Below are positions 8,682 through 16,683 of a stretch of 64,000 bases of DNA, in pieces. The position numbers were made by a program, and so were the translations under genes. The stretch is from Pseudoduganella umbonata (GTDB taxonomy: Bacteria; Pseudomonadota; Gammaproteobacteria; Burkholderiales; Burkholderiaceae_D), in the NCBI RefSeq assembly GCF_014192225.1, contig NZ_JACHXS010000002.1, positions 620,001-684,000 of the forward strand, given 5' to 3'. The notes beneath the pieces are model-generated. The model made no database searches. It was not told the DNA's origin and worked only from the letters and a program-made list of their open reading frames with translations. Each line of letters starts with the position of its first letter. Positions within the stretch are counted from its first letter, which is position 1.

Positions 8682-10082
8682 TCAGGTCAGCCGGTTCTTG
8701 GCGAGCGGCGGGTTCTTGGCGAAGTACGCGCGGATGCCTTTCACGATGGCATCCGCGATCTGGTCCTGGTAGTTGTTGTCGAGCAGGCGCGCTTCTTCCT
8801 CGGGGTTCGAGATGAACGCCGTCTCGATCAGGATCGATGGGATGTCCGGCGCCTTCAGCACGGCGAAGCCGGCCTGTTCGACAGCGTTCTTGTGCAGCGT
8901 GTTGATGCCGCCGATCTGCTGCAGCACGGCCTTGCCGACCTTCATGCTGTCGTTGATCTGCGCCGTCGTCGACAGGTCGAACAGCACACTGGCCAGCTGC
9001 GGATCGGCGCCGCCCGACTGGGCGCCGCCGATCAGGTCGGCCTGGTTTTCCTTGTTCGCCAGCCAGCGCGCCGCCGACGAGCTGGCGCCTTTTTCCGACA
9101 GCACGAAGACCGACGAGCCGCGCGCGGTGGGCTTGATGAACGCATCGGCGTGGATCGAGATGAACAGGTCGGCATCGACCTTGCGGGCTTTTTCCACGCG
9201 CTTGTTGAGCGGTACGAAATAATCGCCGTCGCGGGTCAGCATCACGCGCATGTTCGGGTGCTGTTCCAGCTTGGCTTTCAGGCGCTTGGCGATGGCCAGC
9301 ACGATGTCCTTCTCGCGGCTGCCGCGCCCGCCGATCGCGCCGGGATCCTCGCCGCCGTGGCCGGGGTCGAGCGCAATCGTCAGCATGCGCACCAGCTTGT
9401 CGTTCGGTTTCGGCGGCTCCGGCTTGCGCGGCTCCACCTTGGCGATATCCGGCCGCGGCACCGCCTGGGATGGCACGCCCGGCGCGGGAATGCGGTTGTC
9501 CGGCAGCGGCAGGCCCGGCGCGGGATGCTGCTCGGCGACCTGCGGCTGGCCCACCGGCACGCCATCGCTGGACCATTCGCCTTTCTCGATCATCGCCGCG
9601 AGCGGGTCCATTTCCTGTACCGGATACAGGTCGAAGATCAGGCGGTGCTTGTATTCGCCCACCGGCGCCAGCGTGAAGACCTGCGGGCGGATCTGCTCTT
9701 TCAGGTCGAACACCAGGCGCACCACGCCCGGGCGGTTCTGGCCCACGCGTACCTGCCGGATGTACGGGTCGTTCGACTGGATCTTCGCCACCAGCGACTT
9801 CAGCTCGGGATTGAGGTCGAGGCCTTCGATGTCGACCACCAGGCGCTCGGGGTCCTTGACGATGAAGTGCGACGTCTTCAGGTCGGCATCGTTTTCCAGC
9901 GTGACGCGGGTATAGTCGTCCGCCGGCCAGACACGCACGGCGAGGATTTGTGCGGCGCGCGCGGGCAACGGCGCCAGTACCGACAGCAGCAGCGCGCCGC
10001 CGGCCTTCAGCAGGGTGCGGCGGGTGCGCCCGCGCGAAGGGGCGATCAGAGGATCTGCGGGAAGTGGAGGCGTTGCAGGCAT
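8682..10082 (-). CDS. amiC: N-acetylmuramoyl-L-alanine amidase with AMIN domain
   Basis: AmiC cleaves the amide bond between MurNAc and the peptide and splits septal peptidoglycan during cell separation. The 466-residue protein begins with a twin-arginine type signal (RTRRTLLKAGG), an AMIN domain at about 45-150 that binds peptidoglycan or septum components, a proline-rich linker, and the amidase_3 catalytic domain. Zinc ligands and catalytic residues appear as LDPGHGGEDPGAIG, the E of SREKDIV, SIHADAF and IETAFISNPEE. The ATG at 10082 lies inside the end of tsaE, overlapping by 37 bases. The tsaE-amiC arrangement is common in proteobacteria. Confidence 0.95.
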   Translation of the reverse strand: MPATPPLPADPLIAPSRGRTRRTLLKAGGALLLSVLAPLPARAAQILAVRVWPADDYTRVTLENDADLKTSHFIVKDPERLVVDIEGLDLNPELKSLVAKIQSNDPYIRQVRVGQNRPGVVRLVFDLKEQIRPQVFTLAPVGEYKHRLIFDLYPVQEMDPLAAMIEKGEWSSDGVPVGQPQVAEQHPAPGLPLPDNRIPAPGVPSQAVPRPDIAKVEPRKPEPPKPNDKLVRMLTIALDPGHGGEDPGAIGGRGSREKDIVLAIAKRLKAKLEQHPNMRVMLTRDGDYFVPLNKRVEKARKVDADLFISIHADAFIKPTARGSSVFVLSEKGASSSAARWLANKENQADLIGGAQSGGADPQLASVLFDLSTTAQINDSMKVGKAVLQQIGGINTLHKNAVEQAGFAVLKAPDIPSILIETAFISNPEEEARLLDNNYQDQIADAIVKGIRAYFAKNPPLAKNRLT

Positions 10083-10522
10083 GACAAACCTAATGCAGAG
10101 AACGCCTGCAATTCTACATCACGACCGTCGCCCGCCACGCTGAGCGTCACGCGCAGGTCGGGCGGCGGCAGCACGCCTTCGGCTTTTTCCGGCCACTCGA
10201 CGATGCAGATATTGTGGCCGTCGAAGTCTTCGCGAAAGCCCGTGTCGAGGAATTCTTCCGGACTGCCCATGCGGTACAGGTCGTAATGGATCACGTCGAC
10301 CGGCTGGCCGTCGAGGGTCACGCGATACGGTTCGGACAGCGTATACGTGGGGCTTTTCACGGTGCCCGCATGGCCGGCCGCGTGCAGCAGCGCGCGCGTG
10401 AGCGCCGTCTTGCCGGCGCCGAGGTCGCCGTGCAGGTGGATCGACAGGCCGGGCAGCAGGGCGCGCGCCAGCGAAACGCCGAGGGCGTTCGTGTGGCTTT
10501 CATCGCGCAGGTGGGCTTTCAT
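10046..10522 (-). CDS. tsaE: tRNA threonylcarbamoyladenosine biosynthesis ATPase TsaE
   Basis: TsaE is the ATPase partner of TsaD and TsaB in making t6A at position 37 of ANN-reading tRNAs. The 158-residue product has the P-loop GDLGAGKT at 32-39, the SPTYTL motif near 58, HYDLYR near 80 and IVEWPEKA near 110, and normal length. It is the first gene of the minus-strand tsaE-amiC-mutarotase operon and is divergent from queG with only 50 bases between the starts. The catalytic partner gene tsaD is 20 kb away in this window. Confidence 0.96.
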   Translation of the reverse strand: MKAHLRDESHTNALGVSLARALLPGLSIHLHGDLGAGKTALTRALLHAAGHAGTVKSPTYTLSEPYRVTLDGQPVDVIHYDLYRMGSPEEFLDTGFREDFDGHNICIVEWPEKAEGVLPPPDLRVTLSVAGDGRDVELQAFSALGLSCLQRLHFPQIL

Positions 10523-10572
10523 GTGGGTGATCGCATAAAATGGTGGATTGCTGCCGCCATTGTACCGCCCCG

Positions 10573-11661
10573 ATGTCTCTTTCTCCCGAAGTGTTGTCCA
10601 CGCTGGCCGCCGCCATCAAGCGGTGGGGGCGCGAACTCGGCTTCGCCGAAGTGCGTATCGCCGACATCGACCTGGCGGCGGCGGAGCCGGGCCTGCAGGC
10701 CTGGCTCGATGCGGGCATGCACGGCGAGATGGACTACATGGCGGCGCATGGCATGAAGCGCGCCCGCCCCGCCGAGCTGGTACCGGGCACTGTGCGCGTG
10801 ATCACGGCGCGGATGGATTACCTGCCGCCCAGCCAGGATGCGGACTGGCGTGCGCGCGAACGCGCCCGTCTCGACGATCCGCAGGCCGCCGTCATTTCCG
10901 TGTATGCACGCGGCCGGGATTACCACAAGGTGCTGCGCGCGCGCCTGCAGCAACTGGCCGACCGTGTGCGCAACGAGATCGGCGAGTTCGGCTATCGGGT
11001 GTTCACCGATTCGGCACCCGTGATGGAATTGCCGCTGGCGGAAAAATCTGGCCTGGGCTGGCGCGGCAAGCACACGCTGCTGCTCAACCGCGATGCCGGC
11101 TCGATGTTCTTCATGGGCGAGATCCTGGTCGACCTGCCGCTGCCGGTCGACGCGCCCGCCGACGCGCACTGCGGCCAGTGCAGCGCCTGCATCACGGCGT
11201 GCCCGACCAATGCCATCCTGGGACCCGGCCGCCTCGACGCGCGCCGCTGCATTTCCTACCTGACGATCGAGCTGAAGGGCAGCATCCCGGAAGAGATGCG
11301 GCCGCTGCTGGGAAACCGCGTGTACGGCTGCGACGACTGCCAGACCGCCTGCCCCTGGAACAAGTTCGCCCAGCGTGCCACGCTGCCCGACTTCGACGAA
11401 CGGCACGGCCTGGGCAGCGCCTCGATGGTCGCCCTGTTCGGCTGGACCGAAGAAGAGTTCAACCGCAACATGGAAGGCAGCCCGATCCGGCGCATCGGCC
11501 ATGAACGGTGGCTGCGCAACCTGGCCGTCGGGCTCGGCAATGCCGCCACGCTCGGTGCCCGGGGCGATGCCGCCATCGTCGCCGCGCTGCGCTCGCGCCT
11601 CGACCATCCGTCGGACCTGGTGCGCGAACACGTCGGCTGGGCACTGGCACAACACGGCTGA
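10573..11661 (+). CDS. queG: Epoxyqueuosine reductase
   Basis: QueG carries out the last step of queuosine synthesis, reducing epoxyqueuosine in tRNA with a cobalamin cofactor and two [4Fe-4S] clusters. The 362-residue protein has the N-terminal cobalamin-binding region, the ferredoxin-like motif CGQCSACITACPTNAI near residue 200 and a second CDDCQTACPWNK near 252, and a C-terminal HEAT-like repeat region (VGLGNAATLGARGD, LDHPSDLVREHVGWAL). The ATG at 10573 gives the usual N-terminus and leaves room for a promoter toward tsaE. Confidence 0.96.
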   Translation: MSLSPEVLSTLAAAIKRWGRELGFAEVRIADIDLAAAEPGLQAWLDAGMHGEMDYMAAHGMKRARPAELVPGTVRVITARMDYLPPSQDADWRARERARLDDPQAAVISVYARGRDYHKVLRARLQQLADRVRNEIGEFGYRVFTDSAPVMELPLAEKSGLGWRGKHTLLLNRDAGSMFFMGEILVDLPLPVDAPADAHCGQCSACITACPTNAILGPGRLDARRCISYLTIELKGSIPEEMRPLLGNRVYGCDDCQTACPWNKFAQRATLPDFDERHGLGSASMVALFGWTEEEFNRNMEGSPIRRIGHERWLRNLAVGLGNAATLGARGDAAIVAALRSRLDHPSDLVREHVGWALAQHG

Positions 11662-11662
11662 A

Positions 11663-11782
11663 GCCGTGTCCACCGTGGGGTCAGCCCTGGAACTCGGACA
11701 CGGGCTGAGCAGTTCCACACGAATCAAGGTCGAGCTCGTGTCCGGAAAATGGGGTTGACCCCAGGGTGGACACGAGCTCGGC
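11663..11782. repeat. Large nested inverted repeat (GTGTCC / GGACAC type)
   Basis: The outer arms, at 11666-11687 and 11752-11773, are complementary at 20 of 22 positions (GTGTCCACCGTGGGGTCAGC in the left arm). Inside lie further related pieces, ACTCGGACACGGG and GAGCTCGTGTCCGG. The whole region sits between the convergent ends of queG and the CPBP protease gene, a typical place for a palindromic repeat that also protects or ends transcripts. GACACGAGCTC also occurs in the tandem repeats at 34.6 kb. Confidence 0.75.
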
Positions 11783-11790
11783 GGTAACGG

Positions 11791-12645
11791 TCAGGGCTTG
11801 GGCAGCCACTGTCCCTTGCGCCGGGCGGCGAGCAGCAGCACGGTCGCGGTGGCGCCCCAGGCCAGCACGGCGACGATCGAGCCCTCAACGCCGTAGCCGC
11901 CGCCGCTGAGCCATTCAGGCCCGCTGGCGACGACCTGGATCCAGCCGCGCGCCGCGTGGCCCGAGACGGGAATCGAGAACACGGCATCGAACAGGTAGTT
12001 CCACGCGAAGTGCATGCCGATCGGCACCCACAGCCGGCGCGTGGCGATGTAGCCGGCCGACAGCGCGGCCGAGGCGGCGATCGTGGCCAGCACGCCCAGC
12101 ACGCTGATGTGCTCGCTTGGCAGGTGGGCGGCGGCAAAGATCACGCTCGACAGCACCAGCGCGATCGAGGTGCCCCACGCTTTCTCCAGCAGCCGGTACA
12201 GCACGGCGCGGAACAGGATTTCTTCCATGAAGGCGACGAATACCTGTTCCGGCAGCGGCACCAGCAGCGCGGTCCAGTGCGCGGTGCCGGTGTACGTGTA
12301 CACGCCGCCGGCCAGCAGCAGCACGCTGCAGGAGACCATCAGCGCGGCACCCAGGCCCAGGCCGGTGCCCAGTTCTCGCCCGGCACCGCGCAAGGCGAAT
12401 TCCGGTACATCGCGCCGTTCGATCCTGCGCACGTACAGCCGGTAGCCGGCGACGATGGCGGCGGCCGCCAGCAGGAATGGCCAGCCGGTGCGCCACGGCT
12501 TCGGCACGATCTCGGACAGGGCCAGTACCACGCTCATCGGCACCAGCACGGCCAGGATGCCCAGCAGCGTGCGCACGAAGCCATTGGCCAGCAGGCGCTT
12601 GCCCAGCGAGGGACGCGGCGGGGCCGAAAACGATGCGGTACTCAT
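11791..12645 (-). CDS. CPBP family intramembrane metalloprotease
   Basis: The 284-residue protein has about eight hydrophobic segments and the three CPBP (Abi/CAAX-protease-like) motifs: MEEILFRAVLYR with the EExxxR signature near residue 140, the histidine of FAAAHLPSE, and GMHFAWNYLFD with HxxxN. These residues would bind zinc in the membrane. Bacterial members process prenylated or membrane peptides or act in bacteriocin self-immunity; the substrate here is unknown. Its ATG overlaps the stop of the upstream MarR gene (ATGA), so the two are translated together and the protease is probably under MarR control. Confidence 0.92.
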   Translation of the reverse strand: MSTASFSAPPRPSLGKRLLANGFVRTLLGILAVLVPMSVVLALSEIVPKPWRTGWPFLLAAAAIVAGYRLYVRRIERRDVPEFALRGAGRELGTGLGLGAALMVSCSVLLLAGGVYTYTGTAHWTALLVPLPEQVFVAFMEEILFRAVLYRLLEKAWGTSIALVLSSVIFAAAHLPSEHISVLGVLATIAASAALSAGYIATRRLWVPIGMHFAWNYLFDAVFSIPVSGHAARGWIQVVASGPEWLSGGGYGVEGSIVAVLAWGATATVLLLAARRKGQWLPKP

Positions 12646-13142
12646 GATATCTCCTTGTCGCCGTGCAGGGACCCGGTCTGCGAAAGCCGGTGGCGCGCGG
12701 CACGGATGCGCGCGCCGAATGATTGCTGTTCCAGCGCGGCGATCGCCTGCGCCAGCGTGGTGGACAACGGATACGGCAGGTCGGCATCGAGGCTGGCCGC
12801 GGCGGCACTCGTGGCGGCCCAGCACTGCTGCAGGCGGGGCAGCAGTGCACGGCCCCGCTCCGACAGATGTACCAGCTTCTGGCGCGCATCGGCCGGCGCG
12901 GCCGTCGTGGCTACCAGGTCTTCCTTCAGCATCAGCGCCACCGTCTGCGTGGCTGCCGGCTGCGTGATGCCGGCCGCCGCCGCGATCTGGCCGACGGTGC
13001 GCGGCGTGCCTTCGGCCAGCGCGCGCATCACCGGCGTATAGCGCGGCCGGTAGTCGATGCCCGCTTCCGCGTACGAAGCGGCCACGGCGCCGTCGAGCAA
13101 TTCGATCAGGTGGCGCAACTGGGTTCCGAGTCCTTGTTTCAT
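12642..13142 (-). CDS. MarR family transcriptional regulator
   Basis: The 166-residue product has a winged helix-turn-helix of MarR type: helices around TVGQIAAAAGITQPAATQTV (about 55-75) and the wing VATTAAPADARQKLVHLSERGR (about 82-103), with flanking dimerisation helices. The start chosen is the ATG at 13142, which gives a normal MarR length; the frame is open 26 codons further upstream but that would run through the operator. A perfect 22-bp palindrome lies 17 bases upstream, so autorepression is likely, with release by a small ligand that would also induce the coupled membrane protease. Confidence 0.92.
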   Translation of the reverse strand: MKQGLGTQLRHLIELLDGAVAASYAEAGIDYRPRYTPVMRALAEGTPRTVGQIAAAAGITQPAATQTVALMLKEDLVATTAAPADARQKLVHLSERGRALLPRLQQCWAATSAAAASLDADLPYPLSTTLAQAIAALEQQSFGARIRAARHRLSQTGSLHGDKEIS

Positions 13143-13158
13143 GGGACAATCATAACCT

Positions 13159-13180
13159 AATACATAAGCGCTTATGTATT
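13159..13180. promoter_or_regulatory. Perfect 22-bp palindrome, probable MarR operator
   Basis: The half site AATACATAAGC is followed directly by its exact reverse complement. The site sits 17 bases before the MarR start codon, in AT-rich sequence that would carry the promoter of the MarR-protease operon. MarR dimers typically bind palindromes of about this size at their own promoters. Binding is inferred, the palindrome is seen. Confidence 0.75.
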
Positions 13181-13216
13181 TAATCCAAAAAAATATCCTG
13201 CCGGGCGAAAGACGGA

Positions 13217-13951
13217 TCATTCGTCGTCGAGCAGCGTATCGAGCACCCGCCGCGGATTGCGCAGGAAGTCGAGCGTCACCTGGTAATGTTCGGTGTCTTC
13301 GTAATCCGTGCGCCGCAAGCCATCGGGAAGGCAGGAATAGATGCGCGCGTCCGGGTAAGCCATCAGGATCGGCGAATGGGTGGCGATGATGAACTGCGAG
13401 CCGGCCTTCACGAGGCGGTGGATCTGCTGCAGGGCGGCCAGCTGGCGCTGCGGCGAAAGCGCCGCTTCCGGCTCGTCGAGCACATACAGGCCCTGGCCGC
13501 CGAAGCGGTGCGTCAGCAGTGCCATGAACGATTCGCCGTGCGATTGCTCGTGCAGCGGACGGCCGCCGTAGGAAGGGAGTGGAATGCCGAGGCGTTCCAC
13601 CTCGGAGGCGACATTGAAAAAGCTTTCCGCGCGCAGGAAATATCCGTCGCGCGGCCGCCGGTAGCCTTTGGCGATGCGCACGTGCTCGTGCAATGCCGAG
13701 TGGGAAGGGCGCGTGCCGAAATTGAAATTGCGACCGCCGCCCTCCGCGTTGTAGCCCAGCGCGACGGCAAGCGCTTCCAGCAGTGTGGACTTGCCGCTGC
13801 CGTTCTCGCCGACGATGAACGTGAGGGACGGATGAAAAGTCAGCTTGTCGAGGTGCCGCACCGCCGGCAGGGAGAACGGATAGCGGTCGAAGTCCGGCAC
13901 GGTATCGCGCAGCAGCGTCATGCTGATCGCGAACGTGGGGGACAGGGCCAT
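13217..13951 (-). CDS. AAA/ABC-type ATPase (stand-alone, SMC-like head)
   Basis: This 244-residue protein has the P-loop GENGSGKST at 48-56, a signature-like region around GRPLHEQSHGESFMALL (about 131-147), a Walker B motif YVLDEPEAALS (about 155-165) and the switch histidine in IIATHSPILMA. No membrane segments are present. It belongs to the AAA_21-type soluble ATPases, often annotated as predicted ATPases of unknown function; it is too short to be an SMC or RecF protein. It stands between dctR and the MarR gene, with no partner gene coupled to it. An ATG codon ten residues in (MTLLRD) is an alternative start. Confidence 0.85.
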   Translation of the reverse strand: MALSPTFAISMTLLRDTVPDFDRYPFSLPAVRHLDKLTFHPSLTFIVGENGSGKSTLLEALAVALGYNAEGGGRNFNFGTRPSHSALHEHVRIAKGYRRPRDGYFLRAESFFNVASEVERLGIPLPSYGGRPLHEQSHGESFMALLTHRFGGQGLYVLDEPEAALSPQRQLAALQQIHRLVKAGSQFIIATHSPILMAYPDARIYSCLPDGLRRTDYEDTEHYQVTLDFLRNPRRVLDTLLDDE

Positions 13952-13969
13952 GCTACGACAGCGCCATGG

Positions 13970-14557
13970 CTACTTCAGCAGGCCAGCCAGCTCGACCGCC
14001 GTCTTGACCTGCATCTTGTCGAAGATGTGGGCGCGGTGGACCTCGACGGTGCGCATGCTGATGCCCAGCTCGTCCGCGACAACCTTGTTCATCTTGCCGG
14101 CCAGGATCAGGTCCAGCACTTCGCGTTCGCGCGAGGACAGCGTGGCCAGCCTGGCGTGCACGGCGGCGTGGGCGCTGGCCTGCTGCGAGCGCGCCAGGCC
14201 TTCCTGCACGCGGTCCATCAGGTCGTTGTCGTTGAACGGCTTTTCAAAGAAGTCGAACGCACCGCGTTTCAGGGTGTCCACCGCCATCGGCACGTCGCCA
14301 TGGCCGGTCAGGAAGATCACGGGCAGGCGCTGTGCCAGGCCATGCGCGTGCAACTGGTCGAACACGGCCACGCCGTTCATGTCCGGCATCCGCACGTCCA
14401 GCAGCACGCAGTCGCCGGCCGGATCGAACTGGCCCGCTTCCACGTAGGCCAGGAACTTGGCGCCGCAGTCGTACGTGGTGGCGGGAATGGCGCGCGACGA
14501 GGCCAGCCACGACAGCGAGTCGCGCACCACCTCTTCATCATCGACGATATGTAACAT
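13970..14557 (-). CDS. dctR: FixJ/DctR-type response regulator
   Basis: The 195-residue protein has a receiver domain with the acidic pocket (VDDEE at 5-9), the phosphorylation site in LLDVRMP near residue 54, and the conserved T and K of LTGHGD and EKPF, followed by a LuxR-type helix-turn-helix (LSSREREVLDLI ... VADELGISMRTVEVHR). This architecture matches DctR of the Rhodobacter DctS/DctR pair that activates dctPQM, not the sigma-54 activator DctD. The gene begins one base after the stop of the sensor kinase gene. The ATG at 14557 gives the canonical receiver start; an open codon run extends slightly upstream into dctS. Confidence 0.9.
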   Translation of the reverse strand: MLHIVDDEEVVRDSLSWLASSRAIPATTYDCGAKFLAYVEAGQFDPAGDCVLLDVRMPDMNGVAVFDQLHAHGLAQRLPVIFLTGHGDVPMAVDTLKRGAFDFFEKPFNDNDLMDRVQEGLARSQQASAHAAVHARLATLSSREREVLDLILAGKMNKVVADELGISMRTVEVHRAHIFDKMQVKTAVELAGLLK

Positions 14558-14558
14558 C

Positions 14559-16559
14559 TTATATAGTCTCCTCAAGTACTTTCGACGCCGGCAGCGTGAA
14601 GGTGAATATGGTACCGCCTTGCGGGTTGTCCCGGTGCGTCAGCGTGCCGCCGTGGAATTCGATCGCCGTGCGGCAAATGTTCAGGCCCATGCCCATGCCC
14701 TGCGCCTTGGTGGAGAAGAACGGCGAGAACAGGCGTTCGGCCACCTCCTGCGGAATACCGTGGCCATTGTCGATCACGTTCACGACCACCTGCCCGGTCG
14801 CGGCATCGTGTTGCCCCTCGATGCGCAGCACGCGCCGCTGCAGCGGCACGGCGGCCATTGCCTCGATGCCGTTGCGCGCCAGGTTCAGCAGAACCTGTTC
14901 GATCAGGATGCGGTCGGCCCGCACCTGCGGCAAGTCGGCCGGCAGGTCCACCTGGAGCGACACCCGGTGGGGCCGCGCCTGCAGTTCGATCAGCGCGCGG
15001 ATGCCGTCGATCATCGCCGCGATCGTCACGTCGAGCCGTTCGGTTTTCCGCTTGCGCACGAACTCATGCACGCTGCGGATGATCTGCCCGGCACGGCGCG
15101 CCTGGGTGCCGGCCTGTTCCAGCGCCGGCTTCAGCGTGGCCGGGTCCACGTCCGGCCGCGCCAGCAGGTTCAAGGCGCCGGTGGTGTAGCTGGAAATCGC
15201 CGCCAGCGGCTGGTTCAGTTCGTGCGCCAGCATCGAGGCGATCTCGCCCATCGTGGCCAGCCGGCTGGACGCCTGCAGTTTTTCCTGGTGTTCGCGGTTG
15301 AGTTCCTCGATGCGTTTCCGGTCGCTGATGTCGAGGATCGATCCCATCCAGCCGGTGTGGCGGCCGTCGTTGTCCACCAGCGGTGCCTCGAAAATCAGCA
15401 CGGGAATGCGGGTGCCGTCCGGGCGCTGGAAGATCGTTTCGAACTCGGGCGTGACGCTGCCGGCCAGCACATTGGCCAGGCGGTGCTGGTACTCGGCCAT
15501 CACTTCGGGGGCCCAGTACGGCATCGGCGGCGAGCGGCCCACCAGCTCCTCTTCCGTATAGCCGACCATCTGGCAGAACGCCGGGTTGACATAGGTGATG
15601 GTGCCTTCCAGGTCGCGCGCGCGCAGGCCCGTGACGAGCGAATTTTCCATGGCGGTACGAAACGCCATCTGCTGGCGCAGCGCCTCCTCGGCGGCCAGGC
15701 GCCGGGAAATATGGCCCCACAACGCCAGCAGGCTCCACAGCAGCGCCAGCGACAGCACGATGACCGAGCCCACCAGCAGGTTCGGCAGCAGCTTCGGCGC
15801 GGTTTTCACGCTGTCCGTCATCAGCGTGACGGTGGCGCCGGGCAGGTCGAGCGCGCGCTTGTGCGTGTAGACGCCGTGCCCCGGCCCGGCGGCGGCCCGG
15901 CGGGCAAGGATCTGATCGTCGCGGTCCAGCAGCGTGACCTGGTTATCCTGCGCGAACCACCATGGCACCATTTCTTCCAGGATGGCGGACAGCTGGTAGG
16001 TTGCCACCAGCGTGCCCAGGTAGGTGGCGCCGCGGTACAGCGGGTAGTGGTAATCCATCATCATGGCGCCCGGCGTGCCGGCCGGGTAGGCCGGCTGCGG
16101 GGCCGGCTCGCTGTAGACGCCGTTGCGGCTGAGCCGTGCGCGTTCGGCGGCTTCGCGCGACGGCGCCGACAGCACGGCGACAGGTGGCGGCGCTTCATCG
16201 CTCGATGCGGCCACGTCGCCCTCCGGCGTGATCCACATGACGCGTTTCAGTTCCAGCCCCGTCTTCAGCTCGCTGGCCATGCGCTCGTGCAGCCGCTTGG
16301 TCGAGGCGCCGGCCAGGATTTCGTTGGCCACGCCTTTCAGGTCTTCTTCATGGCGGCCGAGCTGGAAGCGGATGGTCTGCTCGACCCACAGCGTGTCGGC
16401 GATCAGCTGCTCCAGGCGCTCGTTGCTTTCCATCTGGCGCGCCTGCCACGGCAGCCAGATCAGGATGGCGAGAAACAGCAGGACCAGCACGACGGGCATC
16501 AGCCAGCGGGCGGAACTGGGGAACGGCAGGCGCGCCGCCATGGAACGTAGGGAGGTCAT
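14559..16559 (-). CDS. dctS: C4-dicarboxylate sensor histidine kinase, DctS type
   Basis: The 666-residue kinase has a first membrane helix at about 17-37, a periplasmic sensor region, a second helix near 256-280, a PAS domain near 290-410, a phosphoacceptor region with the H-box LAHELNQPLAAISSY near 445, and a C-terminal ATPase domain with the N box near NLARNGIEAM, VIDNGHGI and GMGMGL. It would sense C4-dicarboxylates and phosphorylate DctR. It faces dctPQM across a short divergent region. The start is uncertain: ATG at 16559 is used here, but a GTG at 16607 with an AAGGGG ribosome site six bases upstream would add 16 residues. Confidence 0.9.
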   Translation of the reverse strand: MTSLRSMAARLPFPSSARWLMPVVLVLLFLAILIWLPWQARQMESNERLEQLIADTLWVEQTIRFQLGRHEEDLKGVANEILAGASTKRLHERMASELKTGLELKRVMWITPEGDVAASSDEAPPPVAVLSAPSREAAERARLSRNGVYSEPAPQPAYPAGTPGAMMMDYHYPLYRGATYLGTLVATYQLSAILEEMVPWWFAQDNQVTLLDRDDQILARRAAAGPGHGVYTHKRALDLPGATVTLMTDSVKTAPKLLPNLLVGSVIVLSLALLWSLLALWGHISRRLAAEEALRQQMAFRTAMENSLVTGLRARDLEGTITYVNPAFCQMVGYTEEELVGRSPPMPYWAPEVMAEYQHRLANVLAGSVTPEFETIFQRPDGTRIPVLIFEAPLVDNDGRHTGWMGSILDISDRKRIEELNREHQEKLQASSRLATMGEIASMLAHELNQPLAAISSYTTGALNLLARPDVDPATLKPALEQAGTQARRAGQIIRSVHEFVRKRKTERLDVTIAAMIDGIRALIELQARPHRVSLQVDLPADLPQVRADRILIEQVLLNLARNGIEAMAAVPLQRRVLRIEGQHDAATGQVVVNVIDNGHGIPQEVAERLFSPFFSTKAQGMGMGLNICRTAIEFHGGTLTHRDNPQGGTIFTFTLPASKVLEETI

Positions 16560-16590
16560 CGACGGAGGGTAACCATTCTGGGCCTGTCGG

Positions 16591-16612
16591 GTATTGTGGT
16601 TTTCCACAGTAT
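16591..16612. promoter_or_regulatory. Inverted repeat in the dctS-dctP divergent region
   Basis: TGTGG-TTTT-CCACA is a perfect hyphenated palindrome, and the flanks extend it imperfectly (GTATTGTGG versus CCACAGTAT, seven of nine pairs). It lies 71 bases upstream of the dctP start and between the divergent genes, a fitting place for the binding site of DctR. If dctS starts at the GTG at 16607, the palindrome would overlap its start codon. Confidence 0.45.
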
Positions 16613-16683
16613 CCCCTTGCCGGATGAGTATGCAGAATGTAATTGCAGGAATAATAAATGTAACTTCTATATTGGGGACACGC

